Source: Heterobilharzia americana
Taxonomy: Eukaryota > Platyhelminthes > Trematoda > Strigeidida > Schistosomatidae
Direction: 5' to 3'
Length of the DNA: 64,000 bases
Assembly: GCA_944470555.2 (NCBI GenBank)
Contig: OX104129.1
Coordinates: 44,177,998-44,241,997 of the forward strand
Made by a program: the position numbers and the translations under genes. Shown here in pieces: positions 36,101 through 44,199 of the stretch. The notes beneath the pieces are model-generated. The model did not search any database and was not told the DNA's origin. It saw only the letters and a program-made list of their open reading frames with translations. How positions within the stretch are numbered: the first letter of the stretch is position 1; each line of letters opens with the position of its first letter.

Positions 36101-38295
36101 TCAAACATAGCTAGATAGATTATAAATCCTAATAATGGTCTTACTCTTTCCCTTATAATTAGATATACGAGGATTCATGTTGAGTTCTGAGCATAATGCT
36201 TTGCGTGAAATATCTCAAACATTTAAACAGATAAAGGGTCATCATATTTCAAAATGGCCAGTTCCCTCACTTCGACGCATGACCACCTGAGGATTTCGGT
36301 CAAAATACGAAAAATAATCAGGAAGACAACTAAATTATTTGCATACTCTTATAAGTGCTTTTAATCCATCTGTTTTTGGTAGCTTGACGAGAACTGCACG
36401 CTTAGTGATTTGCATTACCACTGCACTTGAAAAACGTTTACCAACAGGACATTTTGTGAACATTTCTGAAACGTTGAGAATTGAAGAGATTGGGTTGACT
36501 AGATGGGGGAGCAAAGAGCCTGTAAGTTGTTTTGAGCTAGGATCAACCAGTATTATGCAAACAGTAACCTAAAACATAAAGTGTAAAAAAAGGAAATATA
36601 TTAAGTACTGCGGAAGTCATGAATTCCCCTGTTCTGCTAATAGGTAGACTCTTGGCACAACATACTGAAGTTACGGAAATTTACTAAATCTTCGTTATTG
36701 TATATCTCACGTTGAAGAAAGGTATTTCAATTCCTAAAACCTACATTATGCTGATTGAGTTTATTTGTGAAACCTAACAAAAGTATATACAAAAATGAAG
36801 TTATGGCCTGATGACACGAAATGCAGTCGGGAAAATGTGCAAAAGATGGAGGTCCAGGTAGTTAAATGTGGTGATGGAACTTTCGGAGCAAGCTGCGAAA
36901 ACTTGAAACAGAACTCAAAAGTTGGTTGTGAATTACGTCTACTGTCACCAAAAACGTCTCGTCAATGTAGCAATTTTAATTAAATAGAAATGACCAGAGA
37001 CTCAATTTGAGTGGGCCACCGAGTGTTGGACATAAGATAAAAGGCAAATGCATGTGCCGCGACCCGTAAGCGATTGAAGTTAGTCCATTTTAAATACTCT
37101 ATGTTTCAAAAAGTCGGCTTTGAAAGAAAATATTTCTAGGAAAGAAATGGAATATGCAGGCAGACCTCTATTATACTCAAGCTATAATAGATTTCTGACA
37201 TGAACAGGTATAATGGTTGATCAAAATAATCATAAGAAACAGATGATCTATGGGCTGAGGTTAAATTTAGAGATACTTGGAGGAGGGAAGATACACGGAA
37301 AAGAAAACAGTAGTACTACTGGGATTGCTGACTAACAGCAGATCCTTTAGCCACGTACACCTTTTACTACGGATACAATAATTTACGATATCTACACAGT
37401 AAATTGTACCAAAATCTTACACTGGTTCCCGTCGGATAGTCTTCTTTGTTCCCAATGTAATGAGTCCGTGAGATGGAAATTAAATAGTCTGAGAATTTCG
37501 CGATCAAAGTGGATGTGACTTTTTTCACGACTGATGCGGTGATGCATGTACCAGGAAGTAGGCAATCAAAATGAATATGTGAATCTGCTTTAATCTAAAA
37601 ACAATTAAGTTTAATTCGAACACCAACCACAGAAAGTTTTGGATCCAAGCGAGTAGTAACTCTCATTACTCTATCAACACCAGTACTCATGAAATTTAGT
37701 GGATCTGATACATGGGGAGTGAAGGTAACTAAACTCCCGATGATTAGATTACCTAAAAGGTTTGAATATATTATAAATGCACGAACCGGCAGCTTGATCA
37801 GTAGGCAGGAAGCAGCTAATTCCGGGAACACCGCTGTCCAAAAGATAACCATGATCTTCGATACTCATGACAGATCCGATAAACACCATATACGGCTTAA
37901 TATTCCTGCATATTACAGCCTTATTTACCATTTTTGGATTTAAGGAAATGATACAGCTCTTAATACCACCAGCCCCACGACTGCTAACAGTCTCCTTTAT
38001 GTAGCACCTTACAATCTGTCCAACTGTAAACATATCCGAAAGTTCTACTAGATCATCCTGTGGAAGCTAGGAATCAAAAGTAGATGTATTCACCTGTATA
38101 ACACCAGTTTCTGCAGTTACCCTCAATAACTCTGTATATTTATCGCTCACATCATAAATATTAACTCTACCCAGAGAACCGTTGGGTAACTGAACCTCTA
38201 GGTATAACTTTTGGATCGACTTTATGACCCCAATTGCTAAACACTCGCATTGCATGATAATCTTACAAGAATCAAACCACCGGCTGGCAAACGAC
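10509..38295 (-). CDS. PDCD11: RRP5/PDCD11 orthologue, rRNA biogenesis S1-domain scaffold (14 exons, both ends incomplete)
   Basis: Tandem S1 RNA-binding domains, spliced from fourteen minus-strand exons into about 1,130 codons. RRP5/PDCD11 is a U3 snoRNP-associated nucleolar protein that holds pre-rRNA during the early cleavages leading to 18S and 5.8S rRNA. Typical S1 text includes EDHGYLLDSGVPGISCFLPT, KTGIVVQLEGRLHGLIPY and DYGVLVSFPSGIRGLAPK, each followed by a VxxVD...LSLK strand. Exon order follows the known family order, including the TGVDRV-type and LNPK stretches near the N-terminus. All introns are GT-AG, and phases 0,1,0,0,0,2,0,0,0,0,0,1,2 match at every join. Intron lengths are 36, 34, 33, 852, 675, 9905, 2406, 3812, 1270, 1476, 1699, 921 and 1267 nt. 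The N-terminal leader exon and the C-terminal HAT/TPR part were not found. No in-frame stop occurs inside the exons, so I consider it an active gene. Confidence 0.88.
11085..11155 (-). repeat. Weak tRNA-like segment in intron 13
   Basis: The minus strand reads GTGGTTCAGGGG, then about 50 nt on GGACCGGATC, in the spacing of Pol III A and B boxes. It resembles the stronger examples at 24,413, 26,085 and 17,312 but is more decayed. The call is tentative. Confidence 0.35.
11657..11843. mobile_element. 187-bp fold-back element with 38-bp terminal inverted repeats
   Basis: The arms 11,657-11,694 and 11,806-11,843 are inverted copies matching at 35 of 38 positions; each holds TTACTTGGTTGTGGCTAG and then AGAGGAATCCAGG. 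The inner 111 bp holds GATTCGAGTCTC, which resembles a Pol III B box. It could be a MITE, a hairpin formed by two opposed SINE-type copies, or another fold-back repeat. It sits in RRP5 intron 13. Confidence 0.75.
12135..12195. repeat. (AT)n microsatellite
   Basis: About 61 bp of uninterrupted AT repeats in RRP5 intron 13, close to the exon 13 donor. Confidence 0.97.
12228..12711 (-). CDS. PDCD11: RRP5 exon 13 (S1-9 region)
   Basis: 484 nt, acceptor gttttag, donor GA/gtaagc, leaving at phase 2. Opens DELLRSFRIGDEVIFKIELL. It contains a divergent S1-like repeat ending in MVVVGLRGHALGLLGVVPAK and closes with IGQRNKVTFRE, the start of the next module. The (AT)n tract lies 32 nt beyond its donor. 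Confidence 0.88.
12712..13632 (-). other. RRP5 intron 12
   Basis: 0.9 kb. Nothing recognised. A 64-codon open frame at 13,138-13,332 has no supporting features. Confidence 0.55.
13633..13951 (-). CDS. PDCD11: RRP5 exon 12 (S1-8)
   Basis: 319 nt, enters at phase 0 and leaves at phase 1 (donor GGG/gtaagt). Carries the best S1 domain of the gene: EHRDYGVLVSFPSGIRGLAP, then FPLGATVIANIVEVDHVKRR and CLISLKMFD. The tail SLNYWLTEREWMSNR matches the family linker after this domain. Confidence 0.92.
13952..15650 (-). other. RRP5 intron 11
   Basis: 1.7 kb of AT-rich sequence. Short open frames at 14,264-14,537, 14,980-15,201 and 15,238-15,438 have no splice context or recognisable motif. Nothing else seen. 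Confidence 0.55.
15651..16031 (-). CDS. PDCD11: RRP5 exon 11 (S1-7, start of S1-8)
   Basis: 381 nt, phase 0 at both ends. Begins IFKATVGQVSDTALTVDLYN, a divergent S1 core, and passes through KDKQNLILSARPTL, the closing strand. It ends LRSFEELQ at donor CAG/gtgagt. An opposite-strand open frame over the same bases is a shadow. Confidence 0.88.
16032..17507 (-). other. RRP5 intron 10
   Basis: 1.5 kb. Contains a minus-strand tRNA-like segment at 17,312-17,374; nothing else recognised. Confidence 0.55.
17312..17374 (-). repeat. tRNA-like (SINE-type) segment
   Basis: On the minus strand TGACTCATTGG (A-box-like, 17,360-17,370) is followed by AGACCGAAATCC (B-box-like, 17,316-17,327). It shares the ATTGGTT-AGG layout with the segments at 24,413 and 26,085. 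Confidence 0.45.
17508..17573 (-). CDS. PDCD11: RRP5 exon 10 (linker, start of S1-7)
   Basis: A 66-nt exon, phase 0 at both ends, acceptor tttcag, donor CAG/gtatgt. It encodes FDSKKTTKVNNSALLESIKI followed by GQ. The IKIGQ opens the next S1 domain, completed in exon 11. Confidence 0.82.
17574..18843 (-). other. RRP5 intron 9
   Basis: 1.3 kb. A tRNA-like stretch on the plus strand at about 17,764-17,825 is the only thing noticed. Confidence 0.55.
18844..19218 (-). CDS. PDCD11: RRP5 exon 9 (end of S1-5, S1-6)
   Basis: 375 nt, phase 0 at both ends. Opens with VLHVDKFAKKLLLTAKPGLL, which closes S1-5. It then carries a full S1 domain (FVGFIVKVSEKGLLVSGLDN, IRGWIPK) ending KYLLSLK at the donor AAG/gtatgt. 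The 130-codon open stretch is the longest clean piece of the gene after exon 13. Confidence 0.9.
19219..23030 (-). other. RRP5 intron 8
   Basis: 3.8 kb. Two weak tRNA-like stretches (about 20,650-20,735 and 21,545-21,605) were noticed. Otherwise nothing recognisable; short open frames on both strands look random. Confidence 0.6.
23031..23177 (-). CDS. PDCD11: RRP5 exon 8 (S1-5 core)
   Basis: 147 nt, phase 0 at both ends, acceptor tctgtag, donor CTG/gtaagt. Reads AFIKRYAKTGIVVQLEGRLH then GLIPYLHTTDVNLKDHKEKF, a textbook S1 core with the GLIP turn. Confidence 0.9.
23863..24215 (+). repeat. Interspersed repeat family R1, copy 2
   Basis: Second copy of the 218-570 repeat, same orientation, inside RRP5 intron 7. 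Shared landmarks include ATGAAAGATAGAGAAATAAG and TTTACATTTACCTACAT. The 60-codon open frame at its left end runs out of the repeat and is not conserved in copy 1. Confidence 0.75.
24413..24475 (+). repeat. tRNA-like (SINE-type) segment
   Basis: TGGCTCATTGG, close to the Pol III A-box consensus, is followed about 35 nt later by GATTCAAACAC (24,458-24,468), close to a B box. The text between, ending TTCAACCATTCAGTCAC, is shared with the segment at 60,925. It is too degenerate to be a working tRNA. Confidence 0.5.
25584..25644 (-). CDS. PDCD11: RRP5 exon 7 (start of S1-5)
   Basis: A 61-nt exon isolated between introns of 9.9 and 2.4 kb. It encodes KLLKLPFLSLQELEPGTKVS, where LEPGTKV is the usual opening strand of an S1 domain. 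The acceptor ttttgtag and donor TCT/gtaagt are clean, and the phases (2 in, 0 out) match both neighbours. Confidence 0.85.
26085..26142 (-). repeat. tRNA-like (SINE-type) segment
   Basis: The minus strand reads TGGCTTATTGGTTCAGGCAA (A-box-like), then TTGACTTTCAATCATTGAGC, then TGTCCGAGCCC (B-box-like, 26,087-26,097). The order and spacing match the 24,413 and 60,925 segments. Confidence 0.5.
27450..29150 (+). mobile_element. RTE-like element, copy C, plus strand
   Basis: Decayed reverse transcriptase on the plus strand, opposite to the host gene. Read across shifting frames: LFKNGEN followed by a WQTEN...WNEAI block near 27,720-27,840; LWNCLLDTGVTEKFIAILK at about 28,090-28,150; then a C-terminal block with SASVRAFLLYACTTWPVRAH (about 28,690-28,760). 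It ends with a tail rich in Arg and Lys and QWRSHCSCF near 29,100-29,130. This order fits the RT-to-C-terminus of RTE-type elements. No endonuclease was seen upstream, so it is 5'-truncated or deleted. Confidence 0.7.
31404..32330 (-). pseudogene. Family 2 reverse transcriptase remnant in copy B
   Basis: Contains RT motif A, an altered catalytic loop (YAED) and a C-terminal 117-codon open piece with CVDHITNLGSCINPIRLVAD and RHLWRQLARYLTIYQRM. The catalytic changes and frameshifts both argue against activity. Confidence 0.7.
33048..33830 (-). pseudogene. Family 2 endonuclease remnant in copy B
   Basis: The frame at 33,513-33,695 has ELLNWISVNSHLYAVRLNGS, matching the IPVNNRLCTIRPNG block of copy A. 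Near 33,360-33,400 the minus strand gives a GDFN-like block, and the frame at 33,048-33,260 has HIAISHRWK, the family's HIAI.YRW block near the domain end. Frames change at least three times. Confidence 0.65.
34300..35100 (-). mobile_element. RTE-like family 2, partial copy B2
   Basis: Lies just 5' of copy B in the same orientation. 34,855-35,100 repeats the 5' leader of copy B (starting at AAACACCTTACTGCTGTC). About 34,330-34,640 matches the stretch of copy B around 32,550-32,820, starting at GACCAGTTGAACTG. The endonuclease between them is missing. It is therefore an internally deleted copy beside a fuller one. Confidence 0.6.
35550..35671 (-). CDS. PDCD11: RRP5 exon 6 (end of S1-4)
   Basis: 122 nt, acceptor ttttcag, donor gtatga, ends in phase 2. 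Carries a charged linker (KPKSEEKNDETF) and then VVGSKMTCRITDHDFLENVA. It precedes the 9.9-kb intron that holds three retroelement copies. Confidence 0.82.
35672..36346 (-). other. RRP5 intron 5
   Basis: 675 nt of AT-rich sequence between GT and AG sites. Nothing else recognised. Confidence 0.6.
36347..36568 (-). CDS. PDCD11: RRP5 exon 5 (end of S1-3, S1-4 core)
   Basis: 222 nt, phase 0 at both ends, with acceptor ttttag/GTTACT and donor AGA/gtatgc. Reads VTVCIILVDPSSKQLTGSLL, then VGKRFSSAVVMQITKRAVLV. An open frame on the opposite strand is only its shadow. Confidence 0.85.
36569..37420 (-). other. RRP5 intron 4
   Basis: 852 nt, the first intron of ordinary size after three tiny ones. A 62-codon plus-strand open frame at 36,795-36,983 has no supporting context. 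Confidence 0.6.
37421..37594 (-). CDS. PDCD11: RRP5 exon 4 (S1-3, first half)
   Basis: 174 nt, phase 0 at both ends. Reads FDCLLPGTCITASVVKKVTS and then a short-strand region ending NKEDYPTGTS. The donor is AGT/gtaaga. Confidence 0.82.
37628..37752 (-). CDS. PDCD11: RRP5 exon 3 (end of S1-2)
   Basis: 125 nt. Reads NLIIGSLVTFTPHVSDPLNF, then STGVDRVMRVTTRLDPKLSV. Without removal of the flanking 34-nt and 33-nt introns (37,753-37,786 and 37,595-37,627) the frame closes, which supports both as real introns. Ends in phase 0. Confidence 0.85.
37787..38057 (-). CDS. PDCD11: RRP5 exon 2 (end of S1-1, start of S1-2)
   Basis: 271 nt. Carries MFTVGQIVRCYI, a LNPK linker, and EDHGYLLDSGVPGISCFLPT of the second S1 domain. 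It is bounded by a 36-nt intron (38,058-38,093) and a 34-nt intron (37,753-37,786). Ends in phase 1. Confidence 0.88.
38094..38295 (-). CDS. PDCD11: RRP5 exon 1 of those found (S1 domain 1)
   Basis: Encodes AIGVIKSIQKLYLEVQLPNG and then IYDVSDKYTELL, the first S1 domain. The 3' edge is a clear donor (CAG/gtgaat) ending at phase 0. The 5' edge is a guess: the acceptor gtgtag at 38,296-38,301 fits, but the open frame runs further. The start codon and the family's N-terminal leader are not here. Confidence 0.7.
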
Positions 38296-38468
38296 CTACA
38301 CAAACTCGTTATTGAAAGACAATTCCCAGTATCCAAAATCCATTATACTAACTTGCATGAGTGAAACAATTTCTTGACACATTAGAAATGGCACCAGGTC
38401 TTCCGTGCATTCCAATGAAAATGATTCATTCACTTGCTCTCTGTATCTCTGGTTAACCAGGAGACGGT

Positions 38469-38487
38469 TCAACATCCAACATCAACA
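38469..38487 (-). repeat. 3' tandem tail of CR1-like copy 1
   Basis: On the minus strand the element ends in TGTTGATGTTGGATGTTGAA, degenerate repeats of about 7 nt. The same position in copy 2 has a clean heptamer repeat. CR1-clade elements typically end in short tandem repeats instead of poly(A). Confidence 0.65.
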
Positions 38488-39457
38488 ATGTGAGTAGAGT
38501 AAACTTGCAGTTTTTGAGCTCTCGCTTCTAGGTCTTGGGGCTTGGTTCTTTTTGTTCCCTCATACTCCTTCGATGGTCGCAGGAGTCTTTGCGTTTTCCT
38601 GCTTATAGATTTGGAGGTAGTGTTTGTCGATTTGAAGGTCTTATTTGCAAATTGTAGCTTGGTTTGTTTAGGGAGGGGGCAACGGGGCTGCTGATAAGAT
38701 CAATCACCCTTTTGCAATTCCCGTCATTTTAGGCACCTGCAATTAAGTGTTAAGCGTCACTCAAAAAGTGATAGAAGCGGGATGAGTGGGGAATGAGAAA
38801 AAAAGAAGTGAAAAGTACTTTTAAAAAGGTAAATGTGACTGGCAACAATATAGAGGAGAAGTGTGTCTTACTGCAGATACTAGGGTTAGGGAATACAGGG
38901 ATAGAAGATCATATCATCGGTTGCTACTAACAAATGTTCGTGGTAAGCCATTTGCGCTCACATACTCATCCAGTAGTCGTTTGAAGAAGTTGGCTGGTGC
39001 AGCTGTGGCCACTTCTTTCGGCAGTGCCTTCCATAAGCCGCATACTGTATGGGAGAAGAAGTTAGGTCTCACTCTAGTCTCGCCCTTTGATGGGGTATGC
39101 GAGTGGGGTTCCCACGGGATTGTCGGTTTGGACCGATACTGTTGTCCTATTTGGGTGGTCCACTTGGTGTATGATCTTGTAGTCTGTTATCAGAGCACCT
39201 CATCTCCTTCGATAGTGTGAACAAGTTGAGTGTCTGAGGCGTTGCGCATGTTTTGCCTGTTAGTCTGACAACCGACTCTGCCGATTTTGTCTACACCTTC
39301 TCGAGAGAACTCGCATCTATCTTTGGTAGTGGAGGGGCTATCGTGTTGAACACCTCTAGGTGTGGTCTAACGTAGGTTTTGAATACCATGAGGTATAACT
39401 CTGTAGTTAACAATCCAGGTTGCCTTCTTAGAAATTGCACAATGGCGTTCGCCCTTG

Positions 39458-40390
39458 CTACCATTCCCCTACAGATACCAGCGTGTCAGAAAAGTTTGGT
39501 CCCAGGTTCTTCTCTGTGGACACCTTGGTGATCGCACGCTTGTTAAGAGTGTAGTTGATTTTCATCACCTTTGGTGTGCAAAGATATATCACCTTGCACT
39601 TCTCCAGACTAAAACTTAAACCGTTTGCAGCTGACCGGGACTCCAGCTGCAACAGGTCGTTTCGGAATATCCTAGGATCCTCTTCGTCACCTGTCGTCCT
39701 CCACATTTTGATGTCGTCGGCGAATAGGAGGATAAACGAGGAGATTCTAACGGGGAGGTCATTGATGAATAGTGAAAATAGGATTGGTCCAAGGATTGCT
39801 CCCTCGGAAACTCCTGTTCTTGCTTTCCTTCAGGTTGATGGAATTCTGTTTACTTTAGTGCAGAATCCTCTGACCTTGAGGTATGCTGTAAACCATGCTA
39901 AGGGTGGTTCAGTGATACCCACTTTTGCTAGCTTGGCGATCATAATGCGGTGTGGGACGCTGTCAAAAGCTTTGGTCAAACCCAAGGAGATAACATGAAC
40001 TGTTTGTTTGTTTCGCCATCTGGAAGTCCAGTCATCCCAAGCGGCCATCCAGTTTATGGCCCTTTGATCAGGCTTAGGCACTAATTCGTCGGTTTGCGTT
40101 GTGACATAAGCCGATACAGACTTTTCGGGTTGCAGCCTAACTGTTTAGCCAGGTTGCTTTGGTATGTATAGCTGTCGTTACGAATTCTTATATGAGGGTC
40201 TGATTCTCTGCGCGATGTACGCCACCGGTACCACGCCTTCTTTTTCCTCTCTGTTTGCCCTTGGATTGCGCGAGTCACCCAAGAACGCTTGAGAGGTGGC
40301 CGTCCGGTTAAGTTTGGAACACTTTCGGTAGCACACATGATAATATCTCCAAAATGTGTCCAGTGTTCGTCTATCGATAGTGAATGCCAT
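39458..40390 (-). pseudogene. CR1-like reverse transcriptase, copy 1
   Basis: Minus strand. The frame at 40,081-40,338 has the RT approach (KKAWYRWRTSRRESDPHIRI). The frame at 39,830-40,081 has motif A as VISLGLTKAFDSVPHRIMIA. The frame ending at 39,706 begins just after FILLFADDIKMWR (about 39,697-39,740), an intact FADD catalytic loop. A block is missing between the linker (about 40,081) and motif A, where early RT motifs should be. RT C-terminal text, including a YRRRxGALI-like block, continues below 39,300. Confidence 0.8.
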
Positions 40391-40510
40391 TCTTAAGACT
40401 ATGCTGCCCCAGGAATTCGTTGTTCATGAGGTAACAGTCTGCTTCTCGGTAATAGCGAAACGCTTCTGGCTCAACTATTGGCAGTGTCTCGTTGGATATC
40501 AGAGAGAATC

Positions 40511-41147
40511 TCACCAATGCGTGATCTTTTTTTGAAGTTTGTGTTCGAAAGACTTATGCCCGTATCTTACTTCAAACCCAGGGTTGAGTGCCAGTGTGTT
40601 GAAGTTTCCAGTGACGGCTACATGGTCACAGGCTGCCGAGGTGGTTGTTGAGATGGCACTGGGCAATTGTGCCTCATGGTCTGTCGTACAAAGGGGAGGC
40701 CTATATACCACTCCTATTAGACACCTGGTTTGTGGTGAAATAGCACCATGAGGAGTCTGGTAGTAAGCTGAACACACCAGCACTCGCTTCCCTGACTTTT
40801 AAATGAGTGTTAGTATATGCGGCGACTCCCCCGCCTCCTTTGAATCACCCATCCCTTCTAAATGGCGTCATGTTAGGCAAACATATTTCCCTGTCCGTGA
40901 TGTCTTCTGATGGCCACGTCTCCGTGGGGAGAATTATGTCTTCCTGCGGGTTATGGCACATTGTTTTTAGCTCCAGCAGTTTACTCCTAATACCTCTTAC
41001 ATTGCTGTAGAAGCGTGTTAATGAGCTACATCCTGGGCTTAGTGCGATGTGGGGACTTGTTTGGAAGCTAGTGTGCCGCTGCATCGGATTCTGCCTGCCA
41101 GTCCCTACTGAACTGGCAGGTCTCTGTTTATCGACCCCTCCTGGCAT
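40511..41147 (-). pseudogene. CR1-like endonuclease, copy 1
   Basis: The frame at 40,845-41,147 has FYSNVRGIRSKLLELKT, the N-terminal asparagine block of EEP endonucleases, then IILPTETWPSEDI with the catalytic Glu. After a frameshift, 40,511-40,783 has CLIGVVYRPP and VAVTGNFNTLAL, matching the usual GDFN motif with Asn for Asp. The domain aligns with the endonuclease piece in copy 2 (56,456-56,681). Confidence 0.78.
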
Positions 41148-41302
41148 CCTGCTGCTGGTGTGTCAGTACTGTTTATTGTGCCCACAGGTAGCTCACTAGC
41201 TTATTCGTTTCTGACTAGTACTGCTTGTAGTGTTCTCGGAGGTTGCCTCCCATCTCCTAGTCTGGCAGCTCGTGGTTTGCCCTCACAGCACCGCATAGCA
41301 CC

Positions 41303-42572
41303 TCACATATGGTCTTTCACACGGTAGCATGCCATGAAAGCTTCTGTTAGCGATGATTTGCAGCCAAAGCGTAGGTGCGTAGGTCTTGGTAACCTACTTA
41401 CGCTGCTGGCAGGCAAATTCCCAAGTCCCATTTTTGCTGCAAACCACCTCCGACGCTCGACATCATGAAGGTAGTTGTCACACTTTGTGGATCCACCCGC
41501 CAGTTTGGACATTCCGTGCACCACCATGGTTGCAGCCTTGTGCAGGTCACTAAGAGGGGGATCCCGCCCCGCCTCTTTGGTGACACAGGATTTGTCTAGT
41601 TTCACCCTTATGATGCAGGAGCCTGCAATGTCTGGCTGGTGCGACAGCAGCAGTATGTTCTCCTACTGTTTCGCCGTCACCGCCGATACCCTGAGTGGTG
41701 GCAGCTTGTCTCAAGGTGCTCCACTTCCCCGGGGGAGCCAGCATAAGTTGGCTGAGATGGTTTCTATTCACAACTTTCTGCAGTAGCCATGCCACTTCTC
41801 CTTGTCAGACTGTTCTTTTTTTCTGAGAGTGACGTTTAGCAGAATGATGGAGCCCTTTCTCTTGTCCTGTAGGTGTGGAACATCAGGCTCGGTATCCAGC
41901 GCTTTCGGTCTACCCCTTACCCTATTCACCTTCGTCCATTCGTTCTCAGAGCAACCTATTTCTTCAGGTTGTTCAGTCCCTTTAGGTCGTCTGGGTGGCG
42001 GTGAAACAAGCGAGGACCTTTTCGGTGTCTCAATTGAGGTGGTAACCAATTTCTTCCTGCCCCTAATTACGGCATTTTCGCACACCTATGGAGATAGACA
42101 GCATCCTGAGGGAAGATTATTGGAGCTGGTTCTTTGTAACACTTTTGACTGAACCAGGTTTTCCAGTTTTCCAGTGGTGATAGCCGGTGATTACTGACAC
42201 CTGTTTACATGAGTACTCCCTCTTGAAGCTGTAACACAGCCACGGTAAGTCACTGTCACAGTTACAGTGTACCCATCTAAGACAGATGTTGAACGCGAAG
42301 GCTCTCTGAGCCTCCAACACCGATTCTTTGCAAACACCACAGTCGCCAGAGGTTCTCTCTTTGTTGACGACTAAGTGGCCTACTTTCTGTAAGGTGATGC
42401 CAGACGTAGCGCGTTTCCCCCATGCTTTAGTTTCCACCAACGGTGTGACTGGAGATGTGCTACTGTCACCCCGACTACAGGGGTTTGCCAGTGCTATGGG
42501 GATCTTAGGCTGTGATTGTGCTGCTGCTGCCGTCTTTCCTGCACAAACTGGATTCTGTCCACCTGCAGACAT
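41303..42572 (-). pseudogene. CR1-like ORF1, copy 1 (PHD finger plus two RNA-binding-like modules)
   Basis: The minus-strand frame at 42,117-42,572 carries a zinc-finger remnant: CGVC, then FAFNICLRWVHCNCD. It lines up with the intact finger of copy 2, but the first Cys of the second pair has become Phe. The frame at 41,768-42,085 ends with SIILLNVTL, the start of module 1. Module 1 continues in the frame near 41,550-41,795, and 41,303-41,605 carries module 2 (MVVHGMSK, ASSVSRLPRPTHL). The order is the same as in copy 2, with several frame breaks. Confidence 0.72.
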
Positions 42573-42930
42573 CGTTATACGATTAAGGGCTTGCGTTCTG
42601 ACATTTTGGACTATTACAATTAAGTGATTTGTTATACAAATGATATAAACTAGGAGGAGAATGAAGTCTAAGGTAGACAGCTTCCAACAGGAACTCGGTG
42701 CTCGGTTTTCCTCACTTTATCAGCAACTTTGACCGAATACCCCAAGTGCGTATGTAAAGAATAAGAAAGATATTTCCTGGTGAATGGTTTCCGAAGAGAG
42801 CCAAAAGCTATAGCAGTTGGATGGTCCAGACGATCACGAATCACCAGCAGGAAGCACTTCTGAGTTGAGAAGACACAGTTCATTGCGTCCGATTGATGAA
42901 CTGAATCGCGTTCACTGCGACGATGTGGTG

Positions 42931-44199
42931 GCCAACTGTCTTTCGGCTATAAATAACGTGGTATTGCCTCTAGATTGGAGATAAACAAAGCACTACGTTA
43001 TTCAGCTTTACCGCGCACAATGGTCAGGCAATGTATGGTTTCCCTCTGACTGTGGTGCAGGTGGCACTGAAAAGAATTTCCCACTAAGAATAAGAACAAA
43101 AGCTTATTTGGAATACTACTAGGGAAACCGAAAGGGAGGAATATGAAGCGGGAGAAAGGGCGAAGGAAAACATCGATATAGGGAGGTGAGAAGGAAGAAA
43201 TCAGTGATCGAATGAACATTTATGAATAACTTAAGGCGACGGGAAGTAAAAGTAAGAAAAAGAAAGGGTGAAGTTAAAGCACGGATAACGGTAGTGGCGT
43301 AAGCAAAAGGTTCAGTATCAACAAACTGCAGTCAACTCATATCACCCTATTGCGTGTGCCAAAAGAGGGGAAATTCAAACTGGATATTCCCGATCTGCTT
43401 CAGCATAGCACCGGCCGTAATTGCCGTCGTAACCGTCTGAGCCCATCTTCGCTCTGGTTGTCGAACAGCACTCACGGTTTTACTCCATCATTCGTGCAGA
43501 TAAACTCGTACATTTTAATTCCTCTCTGAGTCAAATGGCCCCCTTACCAAATACTATGGCTTCTAACATCTTCCCTCTTGCGTTAAATAATCGATGGCCT
43601 GGTACGTTCACACAACGTTACTTGCGAAATCCTTCATCAGGCAAACTAGGTGAATCCAGGGCTTCCTTACTTATACTTTGAGACTGTTGAGGATGGTCTA
43701 GACGTAAGCCCTTGAGCGCAGACTCTTCCTCTGGAACGCTTACGTGTCCCCCTCTAACTCAACAAAGTGTTAGATAGAGCTTGAGACCTTTCCATTGAAT
43801 GGGATGCGCTGGATATTAATCACGCGAGGGGTTCACAGTACCCATGTATATTATTGCTCAAACCAACTCATTCCCTCAACACTTCCTCTGCCCTTAGGGT
43901 CCATGCTCCTACCCCTAAGCCAGTCAGCGATTAAAAGTGTGAGTCTTGCAAAGCATTCTTATGTTGTCCCGACTTGCTTTATTTTCATGAACACATATTT
44001 CTAAAGTAGTTCGTACAAGTCACTTGCAATCCCTTTCTATTTCCACCCACCGGCCTATTCTTTCTCTTCATGCTTCCTTAGTCTCCTTTCGTAGTCAATC
44101 GAGCCTAGACTCCAACGGAATCGGATCAGTTGTGATATTAGTTAGCCTTGTCGCATGGCATCACGTCTCCGCCTGACCTTTGTTCTAGTTATTTTCTTC
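42931..44199. other. Unassigned sequence between two elements
   Basis: No confident feature. The first 300 bp is purine-rich on the plus strand. It may contain the 5' end of CR1 copy 1 and the 3' end of the Penelope-like element, but no boundary was found. Confidence 0.35.

Larger units (their letters stand above)
38468..42930 (-). mobile_element. CR1-like non-LTR retrotransposon, copy 1
   Basis: About 4.5 kb on the minus strand with the full order 5' leader, ORF1, ORF2 (endonuclease plus reverse transcriptase), 3' UTR and tandem tail. The leader (42,748-42,803) and the 3' UTR (from 38,490) match copy 2 at 58,691-58,744 and 56,150 onward. Every coding part is frameshifted. The 3' end lies about 170 bp upstream of the first RRP5 exon found, so the insertion sits in or near the 5' region of that gene. 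The sequence is visibly richer in G and C than the introns. Confidence 0.85.

Noticed and set aside
36339..36572. 77-codon plus-strand open frame
   Set aside because: It is the reverse shadow of RRP5 exon 5, which has proper splice sites, matching phases and S1-like sequence on the minus strand.
38861..39220. 119-codon plus-strand open frame
   Set aside because: Lies antisense to the RT C-terminal region of CR1-like copy 1; no supporting motif in this frame.
39555..39998. 147-codon plus-strand open frame
   Set aside because: Antisense to RT motif A and the FADD loop of CR1-like copy 1.
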